From assembly GCF_003265705.1 (NCBI RefSeq), contig NW_020312966.1, positions 23,067,750-23,131,749 of the forward strand: a stretch of 64,000 nucleotides of DNA. The letters run 5' to 3'. The stretch comes from Callorhinus ursinus (lineage: Eukaryota; Chordata; Mammalia; Carnivora; Otariidae). The position numbers were made by a program, and so were the translations under genes. The notes under the pieces are model-generated. The model saw nothing but the letters and a program-made list of their open reading frames with translations, did no database searches and was not told the origin of the DNA. Below, in pieces: positions 11,648 through 22,901 of the stretch; within the stretch, counting starts at the first letter, position 1, and the number at the start of each line of letters is the position of its first letter.

Positions 11648-12325
11648 TACCCCCTTTATTAAAGAGTGAGCCCCCAAATTTATGTCCACCTGGAATCACT
11701 GAATATAACTTTATTTGAAAATATGGTATTTGCAGATGTAATCAAGTTAAGATGAGGGTCATACTTAATTAAGATGGACCCTAAATCCGATATGAATGTT
11801 GCCCTTATAGGAAGAAGGAGATTTGGACACAGATCACACAGCAGAAGGCCATGTGACAATGGAGGCAGAGATTGAAGCAATGCAGCTATAAACTAAGGAA
11901 TGCCAACAATTGCAAGCAACCACCAGAAGCTAGAAAGAGACAAGGAAAGATCAATCCTCCTATAGAGCCCTCAGAGAAAGCTTAGTCCTGCTGACAACTT
12001 GATTTCAGACTTCTAGACTCCAATATTATGAGAAAATAAAGTTCTACTGTTTTTGTTTTTGTATTTTTAGAGAGAGAGAGAGAGAGTCCAAGCTGGGGGT
12101 GGAGAGGAGGCACAGGCAGGGGGAGAGAATCTTAAGTAGGCTCCACACCCAGCACAGAGGCTGATGTGGGGCTGGATCCCACCATCCCCAGATCGTGACC
12201 TGAGCTGAAATCAAGAGTTGGATGCTCAACTGACTGAGCCACCCAGGTGCCCCAAGTTCTATTGTTTTAAGCCACCTAGTTTGTGGTACTTTATTATAGC
12301 AACCTTAGATAACTAATATAACTAC
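11648..12325 (+). mobile_element. MaLR-type LTR (MLT1-like), split by a Can-SINE
   Basis: Ordered motifs: atgtccacctggaatcactg, tttgcagatgtaatcaagtt, gaccctaaatccgatatgaa, gcccttataggaagaaggag, accaccagaagctagaaaga, cttctagactccaatattat, then after the SINE ttttaagccacctagtttgt and ataactaatataac. Left border approximate. The SINE occupies 12054-12253. Probably a solo LTR, although antisense ERVL sequence starts soon after it; the orientations differ, so they are not parts of one provirus. Confidence 0.82.
12054..12253 (-). mobile_element. Can-SINE inserted in the MLT1-like LTR
   Basis: Minus-strand copy: T-rich tail, (GA)n, then gatcgtgacctgagctgaaa and gactgagccacccaggtgcc. Target-site duplication aagttcta(c/t)tgtttt at 12039-12053 and 12254-12268 with one mismatch. 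An older variant of the body (aggctccacacccagcacag) compared with the younger copies. Confidence 0.94.
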
Positions 12326-12349
12326 CTTGTGTACTAACAACCCAATTTC

Positions 12350-14345
12350 CCTTTGATAGTCAAGAACAATCACCCCAGCCAGTACAGTAAATCACATTCT
12401 GTCTGTTGGTTCACTGACATGAGGAGTCCAAAGTAGACAGGTGGCAGTCTCAACCTCCATGTTAATGGAATCGTTGTTCCCTCCAGTGGAAATATTCCTC
12501 CCTTTGAAAGTAACTAAAACCTCTAGAGCAGCAGAATCCAAAGTCATGGGCTGTACTTATGTGAAGGTTTTGATTTAGAGCATATACCATATCCTGGAGG
12601 ACCACCCCTGCCCAGAAAAGCGTTTCTACCTATTTGGTTCTATAACTGAGACTTCAAAGACGATCTCACAGTTTTGTCAGTGAGATCATCCAAGATGAAG
12701 AGGACCATGGGAAGAGAAGTGAATTCCATAAATATGGTCTCATTTTCTCACTTCATTTGCTTCAAAACGAGTTCCTTGGTCAGATGCAATGCTGTATGGA
12801 TTACAATGATGGTGGGTAAGGAATTTCCTAAGTTCACAAATTATATTTTGGCATAGGTCAGTGGAGGAAAATCCATATCTGTAGTAAGTGACTATTCCAG
12901 TGAAAACAAAACACTGTCCCTTCTATGATGGATGCGGTACAATGTAACAAACCTCCCACTAGGTAAATGGCTGAACACCCTGAAAAATGATGCCTGTCAG
13001 CTGGAAGCAATCCCCTCCTCATCATCTTTACTAACAGATACATAGAGAAAATCACTCACCAAATCAATAACTTCATACCAGATGCAAGGGGGTATGCTGA
13101 TTTGAGCCAAGAGTGAAACCACATCTGGAGCAGTACATTGGAGTCACCACCTTAATAATTTACACAACCCACTGTCATTTTCTAAGCCCTTTCTATTTTT
13201 TTCCCACAGGCCAAAAAGGTGAGTTGAATGGGGATGTGATGGGGATCACGATTAATAACTCCTGATGGTGGCACAGTCTCTACAATCCCTGCAGGAATGT
13301 GGTTTTATTGGCGGTTTAGTCTTTTCAAAGGTAAAGGCAGTTCTGGTTGCTTCCACTTGGCCTTTCCTACCAAAAACAGCCCACATTCCGTATCAGGCAA
13401 CCAAGGTGGGGATTTTACCAGCAGCTGAGTAGGGCTATTTCAGTTGCACATACTGGAACTGGAGAAATAACCACAGTGTAGATCAGGGGAGACATTGGAC
13501 CCACTTTGAGATGGAACTGAGCCCAAATTCCAATGATCACCTGATTTCCATAAGTCACTACTGTGACTGGTGTAACAGTGATTTCCAGTAACTACTGAAA
13601 AGTTGGATTATTTTCTCTTCACCGTAATAAGTACCACATGTCCCTTTGTGGAGGGCTAGGAGCAAGATAAAGAGTAAAACTTTTCAGCAGTATAGTGAGG
13701 TCCTCCTTCAATGGCACTTGGCCTCTCCTTCATTCAGGAAGCCCTGAGGTGTGGACTGGCTTAAACAAATCCAACTAACAAGTGGATTTGTCAAGGTTGT
13801 AGGGTACAAGGTTGGAACACACACACACACACAAAATCCACTGTGCTAAAATATATTAGCAACAAAACATTTCAGAATGATTCTCATTTCCTTAAGATCC
13901 ACTCATACACCCATCCCTGGGGTCTGTTGATAGAAACTGGCAAAACCACGCACTTCTTTTGGTGTGTATACCTCCTGCATTATTTAATCTCATTCTCTAG
14001 GCCTTGCTAGACTTCAGCCTACTAATAGGTTTAGAAGCAAGGAGAAAAAATGAAGGTAGGTACTGAGGAGACTCACCAGTACATTGTGAGACAACTACGA
14101 TTGGAGCGGGGGGTCATTACAAGTCACCTAGGCAAGGACTGATTCATTGATAAACTGTGAAGTCAATTTCTGGAGGAACAGACTTTGGGTTTGATCTTCA
14201 GAAGTCGCGGCATCATGATTATAGAGGAACAAGGTTTCTTTTAGAGCAGCGTACAGATGCTTTCAGGACTTTTATAAAGGACCTTGAACTGGGAATTATA
14301 AGCACCAAGGTCATCATTCCTCCTGAAGTTTTCCAGCACGCTTAG
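12350..14345 (-). mobile_element. ERVL internal region relic, antisense
   Basis: Endogenous retrovirus-L (class III) internal sequence, recognised on the reverse strand by its nucleotide text. 12740-13050 corresponds to the integrase part of pol and 13190-13720 to the gag-pol protease part; 13840-14345 looks like gag. On the minus strand the order is gag (right), protease, integrase (left). The reverse-transcriptase part expected between protease and integrase is absent, the change occurring near 13060-13190, so there is a large internal deletion. Stops and frameshifts are everywhere; no coding capacity remains. Borders, especially the left one, are approximate. Confidence 0.68.
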
Positions 14346-14654
14346 AAAATCAACCAACTTATCCTATCATACTCCTTATTTTCACACACACACAAATATT
14401 CTAGAACAGCAAGTACCTGGTCAATCAAAACTTGTCTTCAATACACACTTGATTATAGTATCTATGAGTAATAACAATTTTTGTACAACTACATTGCCAC
14501 TGAATGTCATGAGCTAGTAGTGCCCCTATTTATCATTGATAAATCATCATTAATGTCTAAATTTAATCTGACCAAAAAACCCATCCCAAATAACCCAGAA
14601 CAATTTATCAATCACATGCTTAAGATTCTGCCCCTATGGGACCACTCTTGTTCA
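14346..14654. other. Unassigned sequence
   Basis: No family recognised; lies between the ERVL internal relic and the probable LTR and may belong to the same provirus. Confidence 0.35.
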
Positions 14655-14862
14655 TGAATTCTCTATCAGTCAGGGTACAACTAGAGAAGCAAACCACTAG
14701 AATGATTTGACCCTAAGCAACTGTGGGAGCTGGTTCAACAAGCCCTATAATGTTTTTGTCTTCAAGTTTAAGTCTACAAGGCAGATAATCAAAAGGGAAG
14801 ATGAACATAAAATGCAGGAGAACAAGAACAAGCTGGAACCCACATGGAATAAAACCTGTCTT
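14655..14862 (-). mobile_element. Probable antisense ERVL-type LTR fragment
   Basis: Begins tatcagtcagggtacaacta followed by gagaagcaaaccactagaat, the reverse complement of the usual end of MLT2-like LTRs (compare the sense copy ending at 30905). Its position to the right of the antisense ERVL internal region fits a 5' LTR of the same provirus. Confidence 0.45.
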
Positions 14863-14863
14863 A

Positions 14864-15375
14864 GTTCTTTATTGCTACATGTGAAACTACCCGAAACCTT
14901 AAGCTTAAAGCTAAGTAGGTAATGATGTATTATCACACAGTTTCTGTGGGTCAGAAATTCAGAGGCAGCTTAGCTAGATCTCTCATGAAGTTTTAGTCAG
15001 GTATGGACTAGGGCTTCTGTCATCTGAAGGCCTGACTGGGGCTGTAGTGCCCACTTCCGAGATGGCTCACACCTATGGCTGGGTTGCTTGCACACTGTTG
15101 GAAAGAGAACTTATCTTCTCACTACATGACTCTTTTCCCAGATCTGCCTGAATTTTCTTATAATATGTCCACTTGCTTTGCCTAGAATGAGTGATCCAAG
15201 ACAGAAAGTGAGGAGAAAGTTAAAATGCCTTTTATGACTTAGTCTTTGAAACCATGCACCATCACTCCTTCCATATCCTATTTGTTAGAAGCAAAACTCT
15301 TAAGTCCTGCCCGCACTTACAGGGCATGGAATTAGGCTCCCAGTTTTGAAGAGGAATGTGTCCAAAAAATTTGTG
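14864..15375 (-). repeat. Ancient LTR-like repeat, antisense
   Basis: The ordered pieces cttagttctttattgctaca, cacagtttctgtgggtcaga, tgaaggcctgactggggctg, cttccgagatggctcacacc and cttttatgacttagtctttg match a common old mammalian repeat read on the reverse strand. Family name uncertain. Confidence 0.55.
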
Positions 15376-15394
15376 GTAATATTTTAAATCATAA

Positions 15395-15950
15395 CATAAA
15401 CTTACCAGTAATTCCACTCTTACATATTTACTCAAATGAAAGAAAGCATATGTTCACAAAAAGAGATCTATAAGAATGACCATAGCAGTTTTATTTAAAG
15501 TTGTAAAAAAACTAAAAAGAGTTCACACATCCATCAACAGGAGAATGGAAACACCTTGGTATATTCGCACGATGTAATACTACTCAGCAATAAAAAGAAA
15601 CTTTGGATTATGCAAATAGGGAAGAATGTTTAAAAATATTATGCTAAGTAAAACAGGCCTTATGCTTTTGATTTTTATGTATATGAAGTTCTAGAGCAGG
15701 CTAAGCTGTACCACATAAACAAATCTGAGCAGTGGTTGCTCCTGAGGACTGGATGATGAGGACTGTGAAATGCCATGAGAGAATTTTCTGTGGTCATTAT
15801 CACGCTCTATAATTTGATAAGAATATGTTACACTAGTGTCTACATTCATCTAAACTCACAGAAAAGTATGCTCGATATTTGTGTATTTCCCTGTACATAA
15901 GTTGTACTCAAAATGTAACAAATACTAAATTCTTGATAATGATATGCATT
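15395..15950 (+). mobile_element. Old L1 3' end (ORF2 end and 3' UTR)
   Basis: The classic L1M ending in order: accagtaattccactcttac, agcagttttatttaaagttg, acatccatcaacaggagaat, gatgtaatactactcagcaa, tatgaagttctagagcaggc and cagtggttgctcctgaggac. All frames are broken. Confidence 0.88.
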
Positions 15951-16179
15951 CTTACACGTTTAGATGTGAAATATTCTGTCGTCTGTAACTTTGACATACA
16001 TAAAAATAAGACGAATTAATGGATGGAGAGAGCAATACATAGCATTGGACATATATGTGGTAAAGTAAATACAGCAAAACATTAGTATTAGAATCTAGGC
16101 GGTGCTTGAATGGGTTATCATTGTCCAGTGGCTTTATCTTTTCCATATGTTTGAGGTGTTGACAATAAAATGTTGGGGA
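15951..16179. other. Unassigned sequence
   Basis: Short AT-rich stretch with no recognised element. Confidence 0.35.
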
Positions 16180-16445
16180 ACTATGTTTGAATGGTTTGGC
16201 TTGACCGCTTACAATTCTTCCATCACTGTAAGAATTAGCCGTGGTTTGCCCACTGATCTAAGGAAGGTAAGGCTTGACCCCAACATGTGGCTTGGAAGCC
16301 GAGTTAGCTAAGCCCAGGCTAAATCAGCCAAGCCTCATCTGCACCACAAATGGAAGAGTGAGGATAAGTTATTGTTTTAAGCGTCTGAAATTGGGGATAG
16401 TTTGTTACATAACATTACTGTGGCAAGAACTAACCAAATTGCTAA
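16180..16445 (+). mobile_element. LTR fragment, MaLR-like 3' end
   Basis: tattgttttaagcgtctgaa followed by gatagtttgttacataac and ggcaagaactaacc is the decayed end of an MLT1/MER-type LTR. Upstream text (gaagccgagttagctaagcc) fits the same element. Left border uncertain. Confidence 0.55.
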
Positions 16446-17405
16446 AGTATTTCCCCACATAATCACTCTGTAGAGAAGTGCTTATATAAAAAATGCTTCA
16501 TTATATGTTGTGCAGAGGAAATTAGCAGCTATAAACCATGTCCTACGGGGCCTTAACTAGGGGAGACATACAGCAAGTGCATGGGCAAATGAGGAGCAGG
16601 TATGAAGCTAACGTTATAAACACATTGCATACGTTCCCAGTGATAGAATGGTTAAGGCACTTGGCTTTGCTGCAGAGGAGAGTCAGCATCTGATAAGATT
16701 TGATTGAATTTAAAAGCAACCCATAATCAGTTTGGGGACGGTTTAGGTAAGAAGACACGGATGGCCTCCCAATGTGTCTTCATTACGGTTTCGTGATTGT
16801 GTGAGTAACGCTGCTGCTCAACCCAGAGACAGACTGCCCAGGGAGTGCAGTATTAAATTATATTCAGTGACACAGCTGCAGTGGCTATGATGAGCCCAAA
16901 TTGGAGGAGACTCTCCGAGGAGGTTTAGAGAGAAGAAGAAAGAAAAGCTTTTGATTTTGATTTATGTCTAGCAACTCATTCAATTACATTTAATTAGCTC
17001 TTCAAATTAATTTTAAGCAATTTTTCAATCATTTTATGTGCAGCCCTCCTTTTTCTCTGTCTTTCCTTTCTCCTAAAATAGAACCTCGGGAAGAGACATT
17101 GGGCCAAAAAGTTGCAAAGCCTGTTTCTCTCATTGTCCATTGAAACCAACGCTCTTTTTAAAAGATCCATGAGCAGTCGTGACCCCGGCCTAGAAGCATC
17201 ACCTCCAAGGCATGTCCATCCAAATGGGCTCAGGCTGGATAGTCTGGAGTCGAAAAGGCTCCTTGTCCTCCAGGGAAGCCATTCATCACCACCCGCAGCC
17301 TCTCAGCCCACTAATTGAAAATAAATAGGAGCATTTTTACTACTACAATAAAGGCTGACCTTTGTCCCCCAGACCTTTTGTCAGTTTGGGGAAAAATAAA
17401 TGAGA
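16446..17405. other. Apparently unique sequence, candidate conserved non-coding DNA
   Basis: No repeat recognised over about 950 bp. Composition is mixed, with several homeodomain-type cores in a cluster (ttaattagctc and caaattaattttaag near 16990-17015), purine-rich runs and moderate GC from 17150 to 17300. Frames present (16543-16758 minus, 17112-17318 plus) are short and motif-free. An enhancer-like role is only a guess. Confidence 0.4.
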
Positions 17406-17867
17406 TTTAAAAAAAAAAAAAAAAATCTCTGTGTTTTATGGTTCACATCCCCTACCATGAATTCAACTGAAGGCCTCCTAAGAAGAGAAGGTCACCTGGT
17501 GCATCCGTCCCTTGACCAGAAAAAGTATTAAATCATAAACTGTATGATCTAGACAGGGTTGGATCCTAAGCAAAATTATTAAGTTGAATGTCAGTGCCCT
17601 TCCCCGGACTTTTCAGTTCGTGCTGTCGAACTTAACATTTCATCCCCCTCACGCTTGGACACTCATGTGACCGCAGGTGGCCCCCTCCCTTTCCCCAGTG
17701 GTCAGGCAAGCCCCTAATCTCCTGCCGGTGCATGCAGGAGATCCCCCTTTCCTACTGAACCTTGCACTATGCAGTTTACTCTTGCTTTTATGATCCACCA
17801 TGACCTATAACTTAGGAAGTTAAAATACACGTTATTTATCTCATCTTCACCTAAATTATATGTGTGG
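17406..17867. other. Unassigned sequence with A17 tract and a 9-bp hairpin
   Basis: An A-run at about 17409-17425 is flanked by gagattt and aaatctc, forming a weak palindrome. A perfect 9-bp stem (atctcctgc / gcaggagat) with an 8-nt loop lies at 17717-17742 in locally GC-richer DNA. No element recognised. Confidence 0.5.
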
Positions 17868-18085
17868 TATAGAGGAAAGAAGAGCTCAGAAATCAGGCAG
17901 ACCTGAATTCAAATTTGGGTTTGAACAGTCAGTAGCTGTGCAATTTTGAACAAATGTCTTAACTTTTTTGAGCCATGTCTATAAAAGGGAATCATATCTA
18001 TTTCATAGGCTATTGCAAATATTAAGAGTGATACTAAATAAAGCACCCAATAAAGAAGGTAGTACATATGCTCTTAGTAACTGTG
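17868..18085 (+). repeat. MIR SINE, nearly complete
   Basis: Motifs in MIR order: tagaggaaagaagagctcag, aggcagacctgaattcaaat, cagtcagtagctgtgcaatt, gtcttaacttttttgagcc, tataaaagggaatcatatct and aagcacccaataaagaaggt. Confidence 0.8.
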
Positions 18086-18182
18086 TATCGTTACAACCCA
18101 AATATAAACTGTGGTCTGATAAAAGCTAAACAAGGCCACATTCTAGGCACTTTGAGTGTACAATCTCTCTCCCAGTTTTCTT

Positions 18183-18377
18183 TTTTTTTTTTAAGATTTT
18201 ATTTATTTGAGAGAGAGAGAATGAGATAGAGAGAGAGAGCATGAGAGGGGGGAGGGTCAGAGGGAGAAGCAGACTCCCCGCTGAGCAGGGAGCCCGACGT
18301 GGGACTGGATCCCGGGACTCCAGGATCATGACCTGAGCCGAAGGCCGTCGTTTAACCAACTGAGCCACCGAGGCACC
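18183..18377 (-). mobile_element. Can-SINE
   Basis: Minus-strand copy with gagggagaagcagactcccc, ggatcatgacctgagccgaa and ccaactgagccaccgaggc. Target-site duplication ctctctcc(c/t)agttttctt at 18165-18182 and 18378-18395, 18 bp with one mismatch. The 124-codon minus frame 18126-18500 runs through this SINE and is not a gene. Confidence 0.96.
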
Positions 18378-18395
18378 CTCTCTCCTAGTTTTCTT

Positions 18396-19654
18396 TACAC
18401 TTTTGATTACTTGACCTGTACTTCTACACCCCTCTACTAAAATAATTCTGTTTACAACTTGTACATCACAGAAAAGGTTCATTTTTAACTTATACACCAT
18501 CTACATATATATAAAGCTGGCAGAAAATTGGAATGTATAGCAGACTTGAATATTCAGTGAGGCAGTGTTTTTTTTTTTTTTATCCCAGAAATACAGACCA
18601 TTTCAATTAAGTTTTAAAGTCTTTGAGCCAACCACTGTAAAACTCTACTATCTTGGTGTTGTCTTCATCCACATCCAAATTTAAAATATTGGTTAGTTTA
18701 TTTATTCACTAATATTTGCCTGAGGGTCTCAACTTCTACCCTAAAGTTTTAGTTGGGTATTTTCTTAAATAATGATAATTTCTTCCAAAAAAGAAAGAAA
18801 AATGTTTAGGAAAATTGGATTAACTTTTTGAAAATTCTGTCACACGTTCATATAATATGCACACACCATATTATATTTATTATATTATATTACATTATAT
18901 TATGCAGATGCATATTAAAGGGGCATTCTGAGTCTGAGTTCTGGCTCAACTTTCTCCAAGCCCCAGAGCTTCTAATAGATGAGTTTAGTTGGTAGAGAAA
19001 TAATTCTAAACAAAGTAGCACAATGCTTAAAAGACCACTTTCAAGTCACAAAAAACAGGAGGCAACTACAGTTCTTCTGTTTGGAATACTGAAAATGAAG
19101 CTTGACAGGAGATGCCTTATTAGCATTTTATAAACAAATTAGAATAAACATTTAGATTATGATAAAGAAGAAATAGTCATATTTGAAGATCCTTGCAGAT
19201 CTTTTCAGTGTTACATAATCCCAACTAATAACATGCATTAAATTTTGCTCAAAAGTATTTCTTCAAATTCTAATTAAATTGTCAGTGAAATAAATGATAG
19301 GAGGCCCCTTCTCAGCCCTGTTGATTTTATAAGCACTAAATTAAAACTCCACTATCATGTTTGCCTCATACTTACTAAGGTCATGACAAATTGACTATCA
19401 CAGAGTAAAATCTAATTAAAGATAATGAGACAAAATATTTGAACAAATCACATTTTAGGTCTATATCATAATAGATTGGTGGAATTAAATTTGTAAATTG
19501 AAATTTCTTTTTACCTAAAAATGTATGAACTACCCGGCATTATCTGGAAAAACCAATCATAAGCCAACAGGATGATTTCCTTCTGCCACAGGTGCATTGT
19601 CTTTTCCCATTGCTAATTTTACTGTAACAAAATACGACTCATGCATAAATCCTA
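18396..19654. other. Apparently unique AT-rich sequence
   Basis: Contains a (TATTA)n-like AT tract at 18868-18906. The part 19040-19560 lacks repeat signatures and is rich in ATTA/TAAT cores; possible conserved non-coding DNA. No gene seen. Confidence 0.4.
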
Positions 19655-19669
19655 CACTGACTAGTTTTT

Positions 19670-19703
19670 TTTTGTTTTGTTTTTTTTTTTAATTTATTTA
19701 TTC

Positions 19704-19736
<33 letters not shown>

Positions 19737-19858
19737 GCAGAGGGAGAAGCAGGCTCCCAAGGAGCAGGGAGCCTGATGCAGGACTCGATCCCAGGACCCC
19801 GGGATCATGACCCGAGCTGAAGGCAGACACTTAACCATCTGAGCCACCCAGGTGCCCC
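19670..19858 (-). mobile_element. Can-SINE, older caniform-type body
   Basis: Minus-strand copy with a long (GA)n block at 19711-19736, then gaagcaggctcccaaggagc, cgatcccaggaccccgggat and gagccacccaggtgcccc. Perfect 15-bp target-site duplication cactgactagttttt at 19655-19669 and 19859-19873. Confidence 0.97.
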
Positions 19859-19873
19859 CACTGACTAGTTTTT

Positions 19874-21514
19874 AACAGAAGTTAAATCTGACTGAATTAC
19901 CCATCCATGTAATTTTAATATCATTGAAACCAAAACTGGGAGGAAAACATAATAAAAATAAACATTTTGTATTCTTTTCTCTCTGTGGATACAGATCCTT
20001 TGCCAGAATGTTTTACTCAAAAATTAAGAGACTTAAAATATCATTCAATCCTCAGAAATATTGTAATATAGTTCCTTTAGAGTCTCATATGTATGCTTGT
20101 AATATACTTAGGGAGTCACCTTCTTTAAAATATTCAACTTACTCTGGTGTTTTTTGGAAATATTTATATGCCGTTACATAATTGACATGCTATAGTATTG
20201 TTATGTAACCTAATAAGTTAAAGCACTTATTTTACATATTCTAAAGACATTTTATTGCTTTTGTTTGGTAAGGAATATCATATCAGAGACAAAGGAAAGA
20301 CTCCTAACTAAACAACTTCCAGAGAAATCATTCCACACAAATCTCTTCCCTTTTCACATAATAAAAATAATAAACAAAGTAATACACTAAACCTCAATTC
20401 TTGGATGTGTCAGGAGAACTAGATATGAATGAATTTTCTCACTATCTGAGCGTAATTTGAAGTCAAATCAAATGTCTTTTTTTCATAAAGCGTTGGGTTA
20501 AACACACAAAAAAGGAAAAGATAAGATATAGACCCTGCCCTTAGTATTCAGAGATGCACAAACAAATATTCAAAGTAGAAAGCAGACAAAATAATCCCTG
20601 AAGTTTCACTGAACAATCGGAGATAAAGAGACTGCATAGTAATTACAACTTTGGGGAACAGAAAGAATGACTCTCTGAAGGTTTGTTTGCTTTTTTAAAG
20701 CTGCTGGTGCTTTTGTTTTTATAGGGATCTTTGAAAATGTATTATGAAGTATTCTGGAGACAAATGACTGGGTGAAATCATTATGAATGCCAATGACTGT
20801 CATGTGCACTAAAAGAGTTATAATCTTAAGGACCACAGGCAGTTACAGAAATGACTACCCATGCACTAAAGGGTACCCCAGTTGTGTAACATCTGAATTA
20901 TCACATTGGCTTTGCCTACCTCATCTCTCATCCTGTTGGAAGTCCATTTCTCTCATTTCCTTATAACATACCATTTTTAATAGACAAACATTTAATAAAT
21001 TTAATTATATATCCCACTATTTTAGAGTCTCAATTCTAACCAAGAAAGAGAAACAGTTGAGTTGGTTTTTGGGTTTTTGGGTTGTTTTTCAAGGTGCATC
21101 CCCCTACCTACTCCAAGTATTTCTGGTTTAGAAAGTCCAAAGTAAGACAAAAGTATCTGTTGTTTAAAAAGCACTGGGTAACTCAGATTTGATCCATACT
21201 TGGGAGTACTGTTCTAGGCTTTGTTTTTTGTTTGTTCGTTTGTTTTGTTTTGTTTTGTTTTTAAGGCATCTGCTTTAAAACAATTGTACAATATTTAATC
21301 CAAAAAAGGAAGATGGCCTTTTTTGAGAACTTTTTAAATTGTTTTCTACCTATCTCTAAATTATTTCACCCTACCAGAGATGCAGCAAGGGTTCTTTTGC
21401 TTTAGAAGTCTTTGTTCATAGAATAGCAACCCCATCATGTGGTATATTGCTGAAATTGCTCCTACCGGCACGTTAGGTGTAAGTGTATTTTCATACCCAA
21501 AAGCAAATTTTTAA
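19874..21514. other. Apparently unique AT-rich sequence
   Basis: No repeat family recognised apart from T-rich simple sequence: gggtttttgggtttttggg near 21066-21085 and (GTTTT)n at about 21220-21262. Frames at 19924-20181 (plus) and 20606-20836 (minus) have no motif. Confidence 0.4.
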
Positions 21515-21600
21515 AAATTCATTAACTTATTTACTCATTTAACATTTATTGAGCAGATATATGGTAAGCATAATACTAGGTGCCCAACAAAAAACTTCAA
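21515..21600 (+). repeat. Ancient interspersed repeat fragment
   Basis: atttactcatttaacattta followed by ttgagcagatatatggtaag and aggtgcccaac is a decayed form of the widespread old repeat that reads 'tttattgagcacctactatgtgccagg'. Family not resolved. Confidence 0.5.
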
Positions 21601-22753
21601 AGTCAATACTGTAATTTATTCACACTTGCGTTGAAATCTATACAACATCAAAAGTAAACCTGGTTGACGCCAAGATACTGACTAATACATTCCTATTTAA
21701 ATTACCCATCAGATTATTTTAATTAAAATACACAATTTGTGGTAGTTTGAACTCCCTAAAAAGTTTGTTTAATCAGAGCTAGGACAAGGCTAGTTGATAG
21801 CTGTATCAGGATGACATATTGCCCCAATAATGGGGGCCTCTTCCATCCCACTCTCAGAATATATTTGGTCAGGAAACTCCAAGAGAATCCAACAGAGCAA
21901 CAACTTTCAAAATTGCATTAATTGACACTGAAACCCAAAACCGACACTTGGTTTGATTTCTTTTTAATTAAGTTTTTCTCTAGTGCTTCTGAACCTTTAG
22001 AAATAATACTTTTTAGATAAATGACTTTACTATTACCAAAGGCCAGAAATATGCCCTGGGTTTGAATCTGATGTATAAATCACAGAACAAAGGGATTACT
22101 CTACAAATTAGGCATTTGTGCTCTTTATAAATGTAATATTACCAGGGTCTTTCATGCACAATGAATATTGAGTACAATGCTGTTCATTAATGAGAACCAA
22201 AGCTCGTAGACGAGGCCACCGTGCTAAGAAAGGACTTTTGGACATTTCTGTTAAGTGAACTCCTTGGTTTTCTTGGCTAGATCGTTACATAAAAATTGAT
22301 ATTCTAAAACATATATTTACTTTAAAAATTTTAAAGGTGTTCAAAATTTAAAATCGAAAGAGGATGACTTTAAAATTCCCTTCTGTTGGTAACCACACTA
22401 CAAACTCTCAATAACACTGCTGAATTTATAGTGGCATGCATTCTTATTAGCCATTATTTTCATTGTTTAAAGCAAGAGTTCCTGTTTAAAAAGGGGGTAC
22501 AAATTGCATTTTACTGTCATGAAGACTCTGAAAATTGAAGTAAACATCAAGTCATTCTTATCGCAAATATGTATAAGAATAGACTTTACAAATCTAGCAG
22601 AAACATAAATGAATGTTTGAGGACTAGAGATTTCAGCTACAATGGGAGGTTACTAATGTGTTTACTAGGTAGCTGGCATTGAAACTCAAGAATTCTCCCC
22701 AAAGGATTATATACTCCAAGAGTAAGAGTGCAAAGCATATGAATTTGCCTACC
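21601..22753. other. Apparently unique sequence, candidate conserved non-coding DNA
   Basis: No repeat recognised over about 1.1 kb. 21960-22260 contains AT-rich cores and a gaccaaagctcgtagacgag-like segment with no match to known elements. No coding frame of note. Confidence 0.35.
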
Positions 22754-22901
22754 CTGTCCAATCCAGTAACCACTAGACACAGATACTGAGTACTTGAAAT
22801 TTGGCTACTGTAACTAAGAAATTGAATTTTTAATTTTAATTAATTTCAATTAATATCCATTGCAATAGCCACATGTGACCAGTTGCTGCCATATTGGACA
22901 G
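22754..22901. mobile_element. Short hAT-type DNA transposon relic (MITE)
   Basis: Perfect 9-bp terminal inverted repeat, ctgtccaat at 22754-22762 and attggacag at 22893-22901. The interior (actagacacagatactgagtacttgaaatttggct ... agccacatgtgacc, quoted in part) is that of a common mammalian palindromic MITE. The flanking 8-bp sequences do not match, as expected after long decay. Confidence 0.72.

Noticed and set aside
13816..13834. (AC)n stretch in the ERVL relic as a separate feature
   Set aside because: Too short (about nine units) to stand alone, unlike those at 25518 and 38779.
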